Of a stretch of DNA of 64,000 nt, positions 1 through 14,075 are shown piece by piece; position 1 is the first letter of the stretch, and each line of letters starts with the position of its first letter. This DNA comes from Pegoplata infirma (taxonomy: Eukaryota > Arthropoda > Insecta > Diptera > Anthomyiidae), in NCBI GenBank assembly GCA_963921195.1, contig OY992537.1:204748581-204812580 (forward strand), given 5' to 3'. The notes under the pieces are model-generated. The model had not been told where the DNA came from, ran no database searches, and worked only from the letters and a program-made list of their open reading frames with translations. Position numbers and translations under genes: made by a program.

Positions 1-1460
1 ATAGCTTAAAGTTTTTTTTTTGCATGAGGTTAAAGTTTGAGATTTTTTTTAAATTTTTTATTTATGAAACAAATAATTTTTTTTTATACTTCAACACTGT
101 TAGTCCAACACATGAAATAAACTGCCAAAAAGTAAGCTAAAAGTATATATTTTTTTAATAAATTATGGAAATTTATACTTTTGTTGAAATCCACCTTTTT
201 TCAACACCAAAGTCCAAAAAAGTCCAAACGATATTGACAAACCTTGAACTATAATCTGTCTCTAACAGAGCATTCTATTCACATTTTTGCGACCCTGTGC
301 GACCGTTCATAGTCTTTTGACATAGAGGCAATAAACCAAAATATGGCGTTTAGAAATGCCCTAAAATGGAACTTCAAAATTTGTTTGATATTTTGATATA
401 TTGATTTGTAATAAAAATTTCCCACTCTGACAACATTGGCCTGATAACTGGAGATGAATTTTGACTCACGTGCACTCATGCTCACGCAACATAATTTACT
501 CAATCATTTTTTTCCCACACTTACTCACCATTTACGTGAGTAAGCAAAACACCACACACGTGTGACTCACGCTCACCCGTAACTCACGCTAAACATTTTA
601 AACACGAAAAAAATTGTAAAACTAAATTAATACACTTATAAAATTTTGACTCACGCAAAAAAATGGCACTCACTACGAATCACTCACGCAAAAAATGTTT
701 CACTCACTTGTCACTTACGAAAAAAAATTTAAGACACGCTCACTTTCGATCACGCGTGATTCGCCTGACCAGCGTCCATCTCTTGTGCTAAACATTAAAA
801 CTGGGAACGCATTTAAGCGGGCATATATCAATACAATTAAATAATTTTGACTCACGCAAAAAATGGCACTCACTACGAATCACTCACACAAAAAATGTCT
901 CACTCACTTATCACTTATGAACAAAAAATTGAGTCACTTGACCAGCGTTCATCTCTAGTGCTAAACATAATAAATGATAAAACGCATTTAAGCGGGCATA
1001 TTTTGGCGATAACATTCTAAATATTTTTTGTGAAATTGTAAGCTACTAGCATTATTTGTACATTTAGGATGGCAAATGCTAGCTGAAAATAAAAGAGTTC
1101 TCTCTTAAATGTCCCACTGGATATATTAACTTTTTGACGCATTTAAAAGAGAAATATTTTATTAAAATTTTCTGATAAAAGCAAAAAGCTGGATTTATAA
1201 AAACTTAGGAATGTATACATTGTATATTTTTTTAAAATACTATGTCCTACATTTTGGATCCGCCATTTTGATTTCAAAAAGTCTGAGTTCGTATTCGTGT
1301 TACGCAATCATTTCCTAGTGATATTAATCAATAATTTAAATATCTTTTCCGCCATATTGGATCCGCTATTTTGAATATTTAATTCTGAAATCAGATTTTG
1401 CATCCTAAAAACGAGTAAAACCTGACAACATAGAAACAAATTTTATATTTTATTTGTCGC
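1..1460. repeat. Left copy of a window-flanking direct repeat (CTCACG-rich block)
   Basis: This block recurs in the same orientation at about 61,690-63,045. Shared landmarks in the same order are a gcatgaggttaaag stretch, a tract ending in ATGGCGTTTAGAAATGCCC, a cluster of CTCACG/CACTCACG motifs followed by CAAAAAATG (about 470-930), two occurrences of CGCATTTAAGCGGGCATAT, and a GGATCCGCCATTTTG stretch. The copies differ by scattered substitutions and small indels, so the duplication is not brand-new. No credible ORF or RNA gene is present; the short ORFs lie inside the repeated sequence. It could be a segmental duplication or two copies of an unclassified long interspersed repeat; I cannot see the left boundary because the window begins inside it. 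Confidence 0.8.
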
Positions 1461-1835
1461 CATATTGGATCCGCCAATTTGAATTTAAAAAATTGGAGCT
1501 CATATTCGAAATTACCGTCCCTAAATACATCGAATATGATTATAGTACATACAATAAGCAAAGAATTAAAAAATCATATCCGCCATATTGGATCCGCCAT
1601 TTTGAATTTCGAATCTTTAATTCAAAAATCAGTTTTAACATCCGAATACCCATTAAAATCTAAGTTTTTGGCAAAAAGAGACAACATATAAAAAATCTTA
1701 AATTTAAATTTGTCGCCATATTGGATCCGCCATTTTGAATTTTAAAAGGCTGAGCTCATATTCGTTATTAACGACCCCAAATACATCAACAATGATTATA
1801 GTAAATACAACAAGCAAAGAATTAAAAATTTGAAT
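1250..1835 (+). repeat. Tandem repeat with GGATCCGCCATTTTGAAT core
   Basis: The motif CCATATTGGATCCGCCATTTTG occurs, with variation, near 1,255, 1,350, 1,460, 1,580 and 1,715. The spacing is about 95-135 bp. Between cores, the last units share the words CTCATATTCG, AAATACATC and AGCAAAGAATTAAAAA. This is a short imperfect tandem array at the right end of the CTCACG-rich block. The related copy near 62,870-63,045 keeps only the first one or two units, so copy number differs between the two duplicates. No coding potential is evident. Confidence 0.75.
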
Positions 1836-2930
1836 TCTCAAATTTTTTTTCCAGAATCGTGGTGTAATACTTTTTTGACATATAGTTTAAGCGGTCTATT
1901 TGTGGCCAAAATTCAGGGATGCTGGCCCACAGTGCAATTAAAGAACTAAAATATGCCTACTTGGACCAAGAGGATGGATAAAATGATAAAATTGGATTAC
2001 TTAACTGCAAAAAAGTTTTTTTTAATTTTTTTTTAGAATATAATTTTGACAAAGATGCATCTCACCTGTTTTTTGTACTTTTTGTACTCTGATGAAAAAT
2101 TTTGGTAAAACAAAATTTAAAAAAAAAAAAATTTTTGATGAAACAAAAATGTTATTAAAAAATATTTTGTGATTTACAAAAATTTTTTATGAAATAAAAA
2201 TTTTTGACGACAACAAAAAAAAATTAGAAAAAAATATAAAAAAAAAACAAATATATATATAAAATTGGTTATTTCCATTGTCGATACAATTAAATTTTTT
2301 GTTAATACAACAAACGTTTTATTTAAAATACATTTCAATACATTTTTTTGGTGTATGCCTTTTGAAGATTAAAATTTAGTCTTCGTTCCTTGGTTTTTGT
2401 GGTCAAAAGCAAATGCTTTAAAATTTAGTTTATTTTGTTCTTTATATAAATATAAATCCTGTTGGCAACCGCTGCTGTGCCATAAACACACCATGAATTT
2501 AATTTTTTTTTGCATTCATTTGTATTTTTTTTTTTTTTTTGTAAAAACATAATTTTATATGTTAATTAGTTATTATGCGGCCATAAATGAATGGTAGTTT
2601 TGTTTACTAATTTCTTTTTAAACCAATTATAATATTAAATATATTGTTTTTTTTTTTTTGAAAAACATTTTGAATACAAATTTATATAAACGTTGAACTC
2701 TTAAATGAAACAAAAAAATATTTTATTAAATTTATAAAAAAAAACCCAACAACAGCCAGCCCTCCCTTTAAAAACATATATTTTTTTTTTTGAATCCTAC
2801 AAAACACAATTTAACGCCATAGCATGTCAACACAATTGTTGTTAATTTCTTTAAATGAAACAATATTGTAGCACCAGTATGAAATCGGAGAAGAAAAAAA
2901 ACAAGTAAAAGATTAAATTGGACTCCGTCG
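1836..2930. other. AT-rich DNA without recognisable genes
   Basis: This stretch is dominated by poly-A, poly-T and AAAATTTTT tracts. I see no ORF of note, no tRNA-like fold and no clear repeat boundary. It may contain decayed element fragments. Confidence 0.6.
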
Positions 2931-2934
2931 AATA

Positions 2935-3533
2935 CTTGAATACCCTACACAATGCCTTTTTTAAGTGATAGCAGATTTTCTAATAAAAAAAATTAAAAAT
3001 TTGGATTGGAAATATTTTATTTTGAGCAAAAACATTTTTTAATTATTTTTGAGAAAAAAAAAATTTGACAACATTTTTTTAGTGTTAAATTTTTTTCAAG
3101 TGTAAAATTTTTTTAAGTATAAAATTTTTTTTTAGTGACAAACATGCATACTTCGTTAAATGTTTGTTAATGGCTTACAAATGTTTCAAAGGTGAATTGT
3201 ACAAAATGCAAATTTAAGGCGAAACCAGTCTGAAATTCACGGTTTTACACATAACTCTTAAGCCACTGCACCAAATTTACTGAAATTTAATACCAAACTG
3301 ACCAGGAGAACGGAAAATATATATGCTAAGCTTAAGTCGCCTCTGGCTTATCATTCAAAAGTTAGCGTGTTTTCAACAGACAAACAAACAAACAAACAAA
3401 CAAACCTAGATCGACTTAAAATCGATCAAAAATCATAAGAATACTTAATGGTGTCCTAGACCGATATTTTGTGGTGTTACAAATGGAATGATAAACTTAT
3501 ATATACCCCTCCATCACTAGAGTGTAGGGTATC
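2935..3533 (-). mobile_element. Mini-me/Helentron-like nonautonomous element, copy 1
   Basis: The segment runs from an ATACCCTACAC motif to GTGTAGGGTATC. It contains the family landmarks GAAACCAGTCTGAAATTCACGG, a CTGACCAGGAGAAC segment, a CAAA-repeat tract (AAACAAACAAACAAAC) in the position usually held by a GTCY/GACR microsatellite, and a CCTAGACCGATATTTTGTGGTG core. Near relatives lie at 39,660-40,476 and 63,400-64,000. Mini-me elements of Diptera are known to carry two microsatellite-prone regions and a conserved core; the assignment here rests on that resemblance and is an inference. No coding sequence. Confidence 0.55.
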
Positions 3534-3950
3534 AAAAAAGTACATAGAATTTATGACCTTGTTGCACACGTAAACTTAAACATACAAAAATAAACAACAA
3601 AAACACTACCACCAGCCAAAAAATTTCAAACAAAGAACAATTTTTTTTTAAGGAATTCCTTAAATACTTGAAATCCTTTCAAACAGTCCACATTTACTTT
3701 ATTCCAGTTTGTTATGGACATTAGAAACCGTCTCTCTCCCTTGTTTTGGTTTTTCAAACAAGTTTAGATGCCTTTTGCTATTTAGCTAACTTTGCTGCTA
3801 GTAATGTCTACTTTGTGTTGTAATTTATTTCATTGTTTTTTTGGCGACTTCCTGTTTCCGTTTTAAGCTACAACTACATACACACACACACTATATTGCT
3901 TAAAGGGAACTTGTACTCACACACATACACACACTGACACTATTGGACAT

Positions 3951-5800
3951 TAGGGTGTCCCAAAAAAAAAAAGTTGTCCGGGCTCAAGCATAATTTGAAA
4001 GCTTATAGGGTAAAGTATTTCTGAGATTTTTTTCAGATTTTTCGGAAAAGGTTATAAGGTCGCGCAAATCGATTTTTTGCTGAAAATAGGCTTTGCCGAC
4101 CGTTTTATTAACTTTCTTTATAAAATCGTCAATAGCCACGAGTTTCTTCACTACTGAGGTAATATTTTTAAAGAAAAATGTCCAAACCTAATTTTTGTGT
4201 GCATAAACTATAAGTTTTGGCAACTCTTTTGCTCATTTGGGTACCCTACATTCGATTTTTTCGTAAATTTTTCATAAATTTTGAAAATAACGCTTTGTAA
4301 CTTTTAAAATTTCTATGAAAGTCAAAAAAAGTAATAATGCAGTTTGAAAGATAAATTAATTCTCTATAGTTTAGCAACAATAATTTTTGAATTCGCTCTT
4401 ACCGTTCCAAAGTAATACCATTTTAAAGCTTTCAACCCGTTGTATAAAACTAATAATAAAATAAAATATTGAATTTAAAAAAGATATTGTCTTCCACTAT
4501 TTAATATCTTAGGGTAAAAACTTGTAAATAGGCTATATATGATGGGTCTAAAAGCTGAATACCGGGACTATGAGATGCAGCTTTCAGAAATAACAAACAA
4601 AAGTGTTAAATTCGGTTGTGCAGAATATTTTATGCCCTGCAATATGTAAAAAAAATAAAAAAATATATATAAAAATGTTTTTTGACAAGGCCGTCATGGT
4701 GGTCCCAAGCGGCGGCCTTAAGGGGAGACCTTTTCCCTCGCGATAAATATTACCAATACATTCATTGTGCTTTTTCCACTGAAGTAATCAAATTTTTATC
4801 ATTATTTGAATAAATCCGAGCACATAAAATGGGACGAGCCGAAAATAAGCATTTTCTTATTTCCTAGGCGCAGATACATGACTTTATTCATCTTCTTTTA
4901 CAAAAAAGTTTTATTTTTTTAACAAAAATACAAATTATAATGTAAAAAAATACGTTATTTGTTGATTCTTCAAGGGGCAACTTTTTCCCCCTTGACCGAT
5001 TTTTCCCATTTGTGAAGATAACCTTCCTATGACCATAAGCCATATTCGTGCCTAACATTAGTAATCTATCTCTTTTATTTTTGACTCCATCGTGTCTTAT
5101 TCAGCCGGACGGACGGACATTTTGACCTACTGCCCTAAATTACCACCAAACGTGACTTGTTAGGGAGTTGCTAAAAGCAGTTTTGTGTTCAGCATCAAAA
5201 AATCTTAAGGATCCACCTTCTCACATTTCTGTTACTGACCAAAACTCGAATTTTTCAGGTCTTTATAAGAAGTTTATTATTTTACTATTAGTTTTGTACA
5301 ATGGATAGAAATCTTTAAAATGGTATTACTCTGGAACGGTAAGAGCAAATTCAAAAATTATTGTTGCTAAATTATAGAGAATTAATTTATCTTTCAAACT
5401 GCATTATTACTTTTTTTGACTTTCATAGAAATTTTAAAAGTTACAAAGCGTTATTTTCAAAATTTATGAAAAATTTACGAAAAAATCTAATGTAGGGTAC
5501 CCAAATGAGCAAAAGAGTTGCCAAAACTTATAGTTTATGCACACAAAAATAAAGTTTGGACATTTTTCTTTAAAAATATTACCTCAGTCGTGAAGAAACT
5601 CGTGGCTATTGACGATTTATAAAGAAAGTTAATAAAACGGTCGGCAAAGCCGATTTTCAGCAAAAAATCGATTTGCGCGACCTTAAAAACTTTTCCGAAA
5701 AATCTGAAAAAAATCTCAAAAATACTTTACCCTAAAAGCTTTCAAATTATGCTTGAGCACCCAAGAAAATCGAATAAAGGTTTTATTTTGGGACGCCCTA
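3951..5800. mobile_element. Foldback-type DNA transposon (TAGGGTGTCCC ends), nonautonomous
   Basis: The 1,850-bp insert is flanked by a perfect 8-bp target duplication, TTGGACAT (3,943-3,950 and 5,801-5,808). The second segmental copy (near 40,890) holds a single TTGGACAT and no insert, which is a natural empty site. The ends are TAGGGTGTCCCAA and GGGACGCCCTA. The terminal inverted repeats are about 490 bp long (3,951 to about 4,445 and about 5,305 to 5,800) and share words such as GGGTACCC and GCGCGACC/GGTCGCGC. The middle of about 850 bp has no credible ORF and includes a GCCGGACGGACGGACA stretch like the GTCY tracts of mini-me elements. An 8-bp duplication fits hAT or P-like superfamilies; the TAGGGTG terminus is shared with the 27,650 and 30,026 elements. 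Confidence 0.88.
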
Positions 5801-6102
5801 TTGGACATACTTTGTCGTAAACACATCATAGCTTATGGTTTATTCTGTTTAAATTTTTCATAAGAGGGTCACTTGTAAATGAACAACACAATACAATGAA
5901 TGTTTTACTTTGGACGGGAGCTACATTGAATTTTAAGGGAATATTAAGCTGATTAAAACGTTGGGAATGTTAAAAACGAGTTTAGTTTAAATAATCAAAA
6001 TCATAAGTTAGTCGTGGTTTAGCTAAAATCAAAATTTTGACGTAGTCCTGAATATTTACATGCCAAATTTTAGGATTATACCGAGAATTATGGAGTCAAA
6101 AT

Positions 6103-9100
6103 AAATGAGTGAATGAATGAATGAATGAATGAATGAATGAATGAATGAATGAATGAATGAATGAATGAATGAATGAATGAATGAATGAATGAATGAATGA
6201 ATGAATGAATGAATGAATGAATGAATGAATGAATGAATGAATGAATGAATGAATGAATGAATGAATGAATGAATGAATGAATGAATGAATGAATGAATGA
6301 ATGAATGAATGAATGAATGAATGAATGAATGAATGAATGAATGAATGAATGAATGAATGAATGAATGAATGAATGAATGAATGAATGAATGAATGAATGA
6401 ATGAATGAATGAATGAATGAATGAATGAATGAATGAATGAATGAATGAATGAATGAATGAATGAATGAATGAATGAATGAATGAATGAATGAATGAATGA
6501 ATGAATGAATGAATGAATGAATGAATGAATGAATGAATGAATGAATGAATGAATGAATGAATGAATGAATGAATGAATGAATGAATGAATGAATGAATGA
6601 ATGAATGAATGAATGAATGAATGAATGAATGAATGAATGAATGAATGAATGAATGAATGAATGAATGAATGAATGAATGAATGAATGAATGAATGAATGA
6701 ATGAATGAATGAATGAATGAATGAATGAATGAATGAATGAATGAATGAATGAATGAATGAATGAATGAATGAATGAATGAATGAATGAATGAATGAATGA
6801 ATGAATGAATGAATGAATGAATGAATGAATGAATGAATGAATGAATGAATGAATGAATGAATGAATGAATGAATGAATGAATGAATGAATGAATGAATGA
6901 ATGAATGAATGAATGAATGAATGAATGAATGAATGAATGAATGAATGAATGAATGAATGAATGAATGAATGAATGAATGAATGAATGAATGAATGAATGA
7001 ATGAATGAATGAATGAATGAATGAATGAATGAATGAATGAATGAATGAATGAATGAATGAATGAATGAATGAATGAATGAATGAATGAATGAATGAATGA
7101 ATGAATGAATGAATGAATGAATGAATGAATGAATGAATGAATGAATGAATGAATGAATGAATGAATGAATGAATGAATGAATGAATGAATGAATGAATGA
7201 ATGAATGAATGAATGAATGAATGAATGAATGAATGAATGAATGAATGAATGAATGAATGAATGAATGAATGAATGAATGAATGAATGAATGAATGAATGA
7301 ATGAATGAATGAATGAATGAATGAATGAATGAATGAATGAATGAATGAATGAATGAATGAATGAATGAATGAATGAATGAATGAATGAATGAATGAATGA
7401 ATGAATGAATGAATGAATGAATGAATGAATGAATGAATGAATGAATGAATGAATGAATGAATGAATGAATGAATGAATGAATGAATGAATGAATGAATGA
7501 ATGAATGAATGAATGAATGAATGAATGAATGAATGAATGAATGAATGAATGAATGAATGAATGAATGAATGAATGAATGAATGAATGAATGAATGAATGA
7601 ATGAATGAATGAATGAATGAATGAATGAATGAATGAATGAATGAATGAATGAATGAATGAATGAATGAATGAATGAATGAATGAATGAATGAATGAATGA
7701 ATGAATGAATGAATGAATGAATGAATGAATGAATGAATGAATGAATGAATGAATGAATGAATGAATGAATGAATGAATGAATGAATGAATGAATGAATGA
7801 ATGAATGAATGAATGAATGAATGAATGAATGAATGAATGAATGAATGAATGAATGAATGAATGAATGAATGAATGAATGAATGAATGAATGAATGAATGA
7901 ATGAATGAATGAATGAATGAATGAATGAATGAATGAATGAATGAATGAATGAATGAATGAATGAATGAATGAATGAATGAATGAATGAATGAATGAATGA
8001 ATGAATGAATGAATGAATGAATGAATGAATGAATGAATGAATGAATGAATGAATGAATGAATGAATGAATGAATGAATGAATGAATGAATGAATGAATGA
8101 ATGAATGAATGAATGAATGAATGAATGAATGAATGAATGAATGAATGAATGAATGAATGAATGAATGAATGAATGAATGAATGAATGAATGAATGAATGA
8201 ATGAATGAATGAATGAATGAATGAATGAATGAATGAATGAATGAATGAATGAATGAATGAATGAATGAATGAATGAATGAATGAATGAATGAATGAATGA
8301 ATGAATGAATGAATGAATGAATGAATGAATGAATGAATGAATGAATGAATGAATGAATGAATGAATGAATGAATGAATGAATGAATGAATGAATGAATGA
8401 ATGAATGAATGAATGAATGAATGAATGAATGAATGAATGAATGAATGAATGAATGAATGAATGAATGAATGAATGAATGAATGAATGAATGAATGAATGA
8501 ATGAATGAATGAATGAATGAATGAATGAATGAATGAATGAATGAATGAATGAATGAATGAATGAATGAATGAATGAATGAATGAATGAATGAATGAATGA
8601 ATGAATGAATGAATGAATGAATGAATGAATGAATGAATGAATGAATGAATGAATGAATGAATGAATGAATGAATGAATGAATGAATGAATGAATGAATGA
8701 ATGAATGAATGAATGAATGAATGAATGAATGAATGAATGAATGAATGAATGAATGAATGAATGAATGAATGAATGAATGAATGAATGAATGAATGAATGA
8801 ATGAATGAATGAATGAATGAATGAATGAATGAATGAATGAATGAATGAATGAATGAATGAATGAATGAATGAATGAATGAATGAATGAATGAATGAATGA
8901 ATGAATGAATGAATGAATGAATGAATGAATGAATGAATGAATGAATGAATGAATGAATGAATGAATGAATGAATGAATGAATGAATGAATGAATGAATGA
9001 ATGAATGAATGAATGAATGAATGAATGAATGAATGAATGAATGAATGAATGAATGAATGAATGAATGAATGAATGAATGAATGAATGAATGAATGAATGA

Positions 9101-12100
9101 ATGAATGAATGAATGAATGAATGAATGAATGAATGAATGAATGAATGAATGAATGAATGAATGAATGAATGAATGAATGAATGAATGAATGAATGAATGA
9201 ATGAATGAATGAATGAATGAATGAATGAATGAATGAATGAATGAATGAATGAATGAATGAATGAATGAATGAATGAATGAATGAATGAATGAATGAATGA
9301 ATGAATGAATGAATGAATGAATGAATGAATGAATGAATGAATGAATGAATGAATGAATGAATGAATGAATGAATGAATGAATGAATGAATGAATGAATGA
9401 ATGAATGAATGAATGAATGAATGAATGAATGAATGAATGAATGAATGAATGAATGAATGAATGAATGAATGAATGAATGAATGAATGAATGAATGAATGA
9501 ATGAATGAATGAATGAATGAATGAATGAATGAATGAATGAATGAATGAATGAATGAATGAATGAATGAATGAATGAATGAATGAATGAATGAATGAATGA
9601 ATGAATGAATGAATGAATGAATGAATGAATGAATGAATGAATGAATGAATGAATGAATGAATGAATGAATGAATGAATGAATGAATGAATGAATGAATGA
9701 ATGAATGAATGAATGAATGAATGAATGAATGAATGAATGAATGAATGAATGAATGAATGAATGAATGAATGAATGAATGAATGAATGAATGAATGAATGA
9801 ATGAATGAATGAATGAATGAATGAATGAATGAATGAATGAATGAATGAATGAATGAATGAATGAATGAATGAATGAATGAATGAATGAATGAATGAATGA
9901 ATGAATGAATGAATGAATGAATGAATGAATGAATGAATGAATGAATGAATGAATGAATGAATGAATGAATGAATGAATGAATGAATGAATGAATGAATGA
10001 ATGAATGAATGAATGAATGAATGAATGAATGAATGAATGAATGAATGAATGAATGAATGAATGAATGAATGAATGAATGAATGAATGAATGAATGAATGA
10101 ATGAATGAATGAATGAATGAATGAATGAATGAATGAATGAATGAATGAATGAATGAATGAATGAATGAATGAATGAATGAATGAATGAATGAATGAATGA
10201 ATGAATGAATGAATGAATGAATGAATGAATGAATGAATGAATGAATGAATGAATGAATGAATGAATGAATGAATGAATGAATGAATGAATGAATGAATGA
10301 ATGAATGAATGAATGAATGAATGAATGAATGAATGAATGAATGAATGAATGAATGAATGAATGAATGAATGAATGAATGAATGAATGAATGAATGAATGA
10401 ATGAATGAATGAATGAATGAATGAATGAATGAATGAATGAATGAATGAATGAATGAATGAATGAATGAATGAATGAATGAATGAATGAATGAATGAATGA
10501 ATGAATGAATGAATGAATGAATGAATGAATGAATGAATGAATGAATGAATGAATGAATGAATGAATGAATGAATGAATGAATGAATGAATGAATGAATGA
10601 ATGAATGAATGAATGAATGAATGAATGAATGAATGAATGAATGAATGAATGAATGAATGAATGAATGAATGAATGAATGAATGAATGAATGAATGAATGA
10701 ATGAATGAATGAATGAATGAATGAATGAATGAATGAATGAATGAATGAATGAATGAATGAATGAATGAATGAATGAATGAATGAATGAATGAATGAATGA
10801 ATGAATGAATGAATGAATGAATGAATGAATGAATGAATGAATGAATGAATGAATGAATGAATGAATGAATGAATGAATGAATGAATGAATGAATGAATGA
10901 ATGAATGAATGAATGAATGAATGAATGAATGAATGAATGAATGAATGAATGAATGAATGAATGAATGAATGAATGAATGAATGAATGAATGAATGAATGA
11001 ATGAATGAATGAATGAATGAATGAATGAATGAATGAATGAATGAATGAATGAATGAATGAATGAATGAATGAATGAATGAATGAATGAATGAATGAATGA
11101 ATGAATGAATGAATGAATGAATGAATGAATGAATGAATGAATGAATGAATGAATGAATGAATGAATGAATGAATGAATGAATGAATGAATGAATGAATGA
11201 ATGAATGAATGAATGAATGAATGAATGAATGAATGAATGAATGAATGAATGAATGAATGAATGAATGAATGAATGAATGAATGAATGAATGAATGAATGA
11301 ATGAATGAATGAATGAATGAATGAATGAATGAATGAATGAATGAATGAATGAATGAATGAATGAATGAATGAATGAATGAATGAATGAATGAATGAATGA
11401 ATGAATGAATGAATGAATGAATGAATGAATGAATGAATGAATGAATGAATGAATGAATGAATGAATGAATGAATGAATGAATGAATGAATGAATGAATGA
11501 ATGAATGAATGAATGAATGAATGAATGAATGAATGAATGAATGAATGAATGAATGAATGAATGAATGAATGAATGAATGAATGAATGAATGAATGAATGA
11601 ATGAATGAATGAATGAATGAATGAATGAATGAATGAATGAATGAATGAATGAATGAATGAATGAATGAATGAATGAATGAATGAATGAATGAATGAATGA
11701 ATGAATGAATGAATGAATGAATGAATGAATGAATGAATGAATGAATGAATGAATGAATGAATGAATGAATGAATGAATGAATGAATGAATGAATGAATGA
11801 ATGAATGAATGAATGAATGAATGAATGAATGAATGAATGAATGAATGAATGAATGAATGAATGAATGAATGAATGAATGAATGAATGAATGAATGAATGA
11901 ATGAATGAATGAATGAATGAATGAATGAATGAATGAATGAATGAATGAATGAATGAATGAATGAATGAATGAATGAATGAATGAATGAATGAATGAATGA
12001 ATGAATGAATGAATGAATGAATGAATGAATGAATGAATGAATGAATGAATGAATGAATGAATGAATGAATGAATGAATGAATGAATGAATGAATGAATGA

Positions 12101-12394
12101 ATGAATGAATGAATGAATGAATGAATGAATGAATGAATGAATGAATGAATGAATGAATGAATGAATGAATGAATGAATGAATGAATGAATGAATGAATGA
12201 ATGAATGAATGAATGAATGAATGAATGAATGAATGAATGAATGAATGAATGAATGAATGAATGAATGAATGAATGAATGAATGAATGAATGAGTGAATGA
12301 ATGAATGAATGAATGAATGAATGAATGAATGAATGAATGAATGAATGAATGAATGAATGAGTGAATGAATGAGAGAATGAATGAATGAATGAAT
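6103..12394. repeat. Giant (AATG)n microsatellite, about 6.3 kb
   Basis: An almost uninterrupted run of the tetranucleotide AATG/GAAT, about 1,570 copies. The only departures I see are GAGT-type variants at the extreme edges (near 6,106, 12,291, 12,361 and 12,372). TTCATTCATTCA on the minus strand has no stop codon, so a spurious 2,133-residue reading frame of repeated FIHS arises; it is not a gene. The same array in the duplicated segment (41,103-43,158) is about 2.06 kb and carries more variants. The array sits between sequences shared by the two segmental copies, so it was present before the duplication and changed length afterwards, unless assembly lengths are wrong. Confidence 0.97.
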
Positions 12395-13385
12395 CCGATG
12401 TGATATTTTAAAACGCTGAAACACGTGTAATTTTTTTGTCTCTTCTATCAGAATCAATCGTCAGAGCTCCGTTACTTTGGAAACAAATAGAAATTGTTGT
12501 ATAGTGTCATTAAATTATGGTTAATTATACAGTTTATATTGTAATTTACTTCATATTTTAATTTGTGTCTCAATACATATTTTAAAAAAGCATTCTTTTT
12601 CTACTTTTTTATTGTAGTGTTCTCAGCATTCGCTGTAAACCCCCCAATTCTTTATTTTCCTAGTTTCCTTCTTAACTAGCCAATGTAAAATTTTACTTTA
12701 CCAAAGTCTTAAAAACATATGATTCGTTCTCGTTGTTTGTAGCTGAAAAGCAAAATGTACAATATATTTTCTTTTAACGTCAAATGAAAAAATTAAAAAG
12801 GTAATTTAACGAGAATTTTATTGCACAGTGATAATAAAACCCGACAAATAAGGGTTAATTATGATACGTATTTTTAACTGTTTTTTTAAGTAATACAATA
12901 ATACATTGTTTCTATTTAAAGGATTTGACGGTTTCATAGTTAGTTGGTTTTTAAGAAACCGTTATATAGTCTTTCTTAGGGTAAAGTAATGGCTATTTTT
13001 ATCAGAAAAAAGTCTTTTAAATATTATCTATTTTTAATTTCTTGAAATAATTTTGTTAAAAGTTTTTAAACAAACTAGTGTGTGTTAATATATTATGTTT
13101 TTTAATTAAGATTTTATTATTAATGAAGTTTTTAATTCTAAGTTTAAATTTCAGTCTATTTTAAAATTGTACCATTTTTCTGTTTTTAAATATTTTTATG
13201 ATTGATAGTTACCAAAAGTGACGACAATATCAATTTATAAATAAATACTAATTTTAGTATATGACTCATTATTATCCGCACCACAATTTCTATACTAAAA
13301 AAAAAATTTACGATGACTGTTAGATTTTAAGACCACTACTTTAGTATACGGAGCGTATACTTAATTTATATTATATGTATCACAT
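12395..13385. other. Shared unique sequence between the (AATG)n array and the 37-bp satellite
   Basis: Non-repetitive AT-rich sequence matched by 43,159-44,640 of the second segmental copy, which is interrupted there by an insertion at 43,282-43,872. I find no ORF, splice-supported exon or RNA gene. Similarity is high up to about 13,270 (ACTAATTTTAGTATATGAC) and is lost before the satellite. Confidence 0.6.
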
Positions 13386-14075
13386 CTCAGAATCTGAGAC
13401 TTTTTCTATTAGAAAAATATCACAGAAATTTTTCTATAAGAGAAGTGCCTCAGAATCAACGAATTTTTCTATATAGAAAAAATGTCTCAAAATCTAAGAC
13501 TTTTTCTATACAAAAAAAATGTCTCAGAATCTGAGACTTTTTCTATAAAAAATGTCTCAGAATTTGAGACTTTTTCTATAAGAAAAATGTTTTAAGACTT
13601 TTTCTATAAGAAAAATGTTATAAGAGTTTTTCTATAAGAAAAATGTTTTAAGACTTTTTCTATATAGAAAAAATGTCTCAGAATTTTAGACTTTTTCTAT
13701 ATAGAAAAAATGTCTCAGAATTTGAGAATTTTTCTACATTGAAAAAATGTCTCAGAATTTGAGAAATGTCTCAGAATTTGAGAAATGTCTCAGAATCTGA
13801 GACTTTTTCTATATAGAAAAAATGTCTCAGAATCTGAGACTTTTTCTATATAGAAAAAATGTCTCAGAATCAGAATCTGGGACTTTTTCTATATAGAAAA
13901 AATGTCTCAGAATCAGAATTTGAGACTTTTTCTATATAAAAAAATTGTCTCAGAATCTGAGACTTTTTGTATAAAAAAATGTCTCAGAATCTGAGACTTT
14001 TTCTATATAGAAAAAATGTCTCAGAATCTGAGACTTTTTCTATATAAAAAAAAATATCTGAGAAAAAAATATATA
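13386..14075. repeat. 37-bp double-palindrome satellite, left edge (diverged)
   Basis: Diverged monomers of the satellite described at 16,297-20,540, interrupted by the CCCGAGTAAAA element at 14,076. Monomers here vary in length and often lose one dyad (for example GTTTTAAGACTTTTTC units at 13,590-13,670), as expected at the edge of a satellite array. Confidence 0.9.

Noticed and set aside
6056..12457. 2,133-residue minus-strand reading frame of FIHS repeats
   Set aside because: TTCA repeats contain no stop codon in any frame, so the frame follows automatically from the microsatellite. No non-repeat domain is attached.
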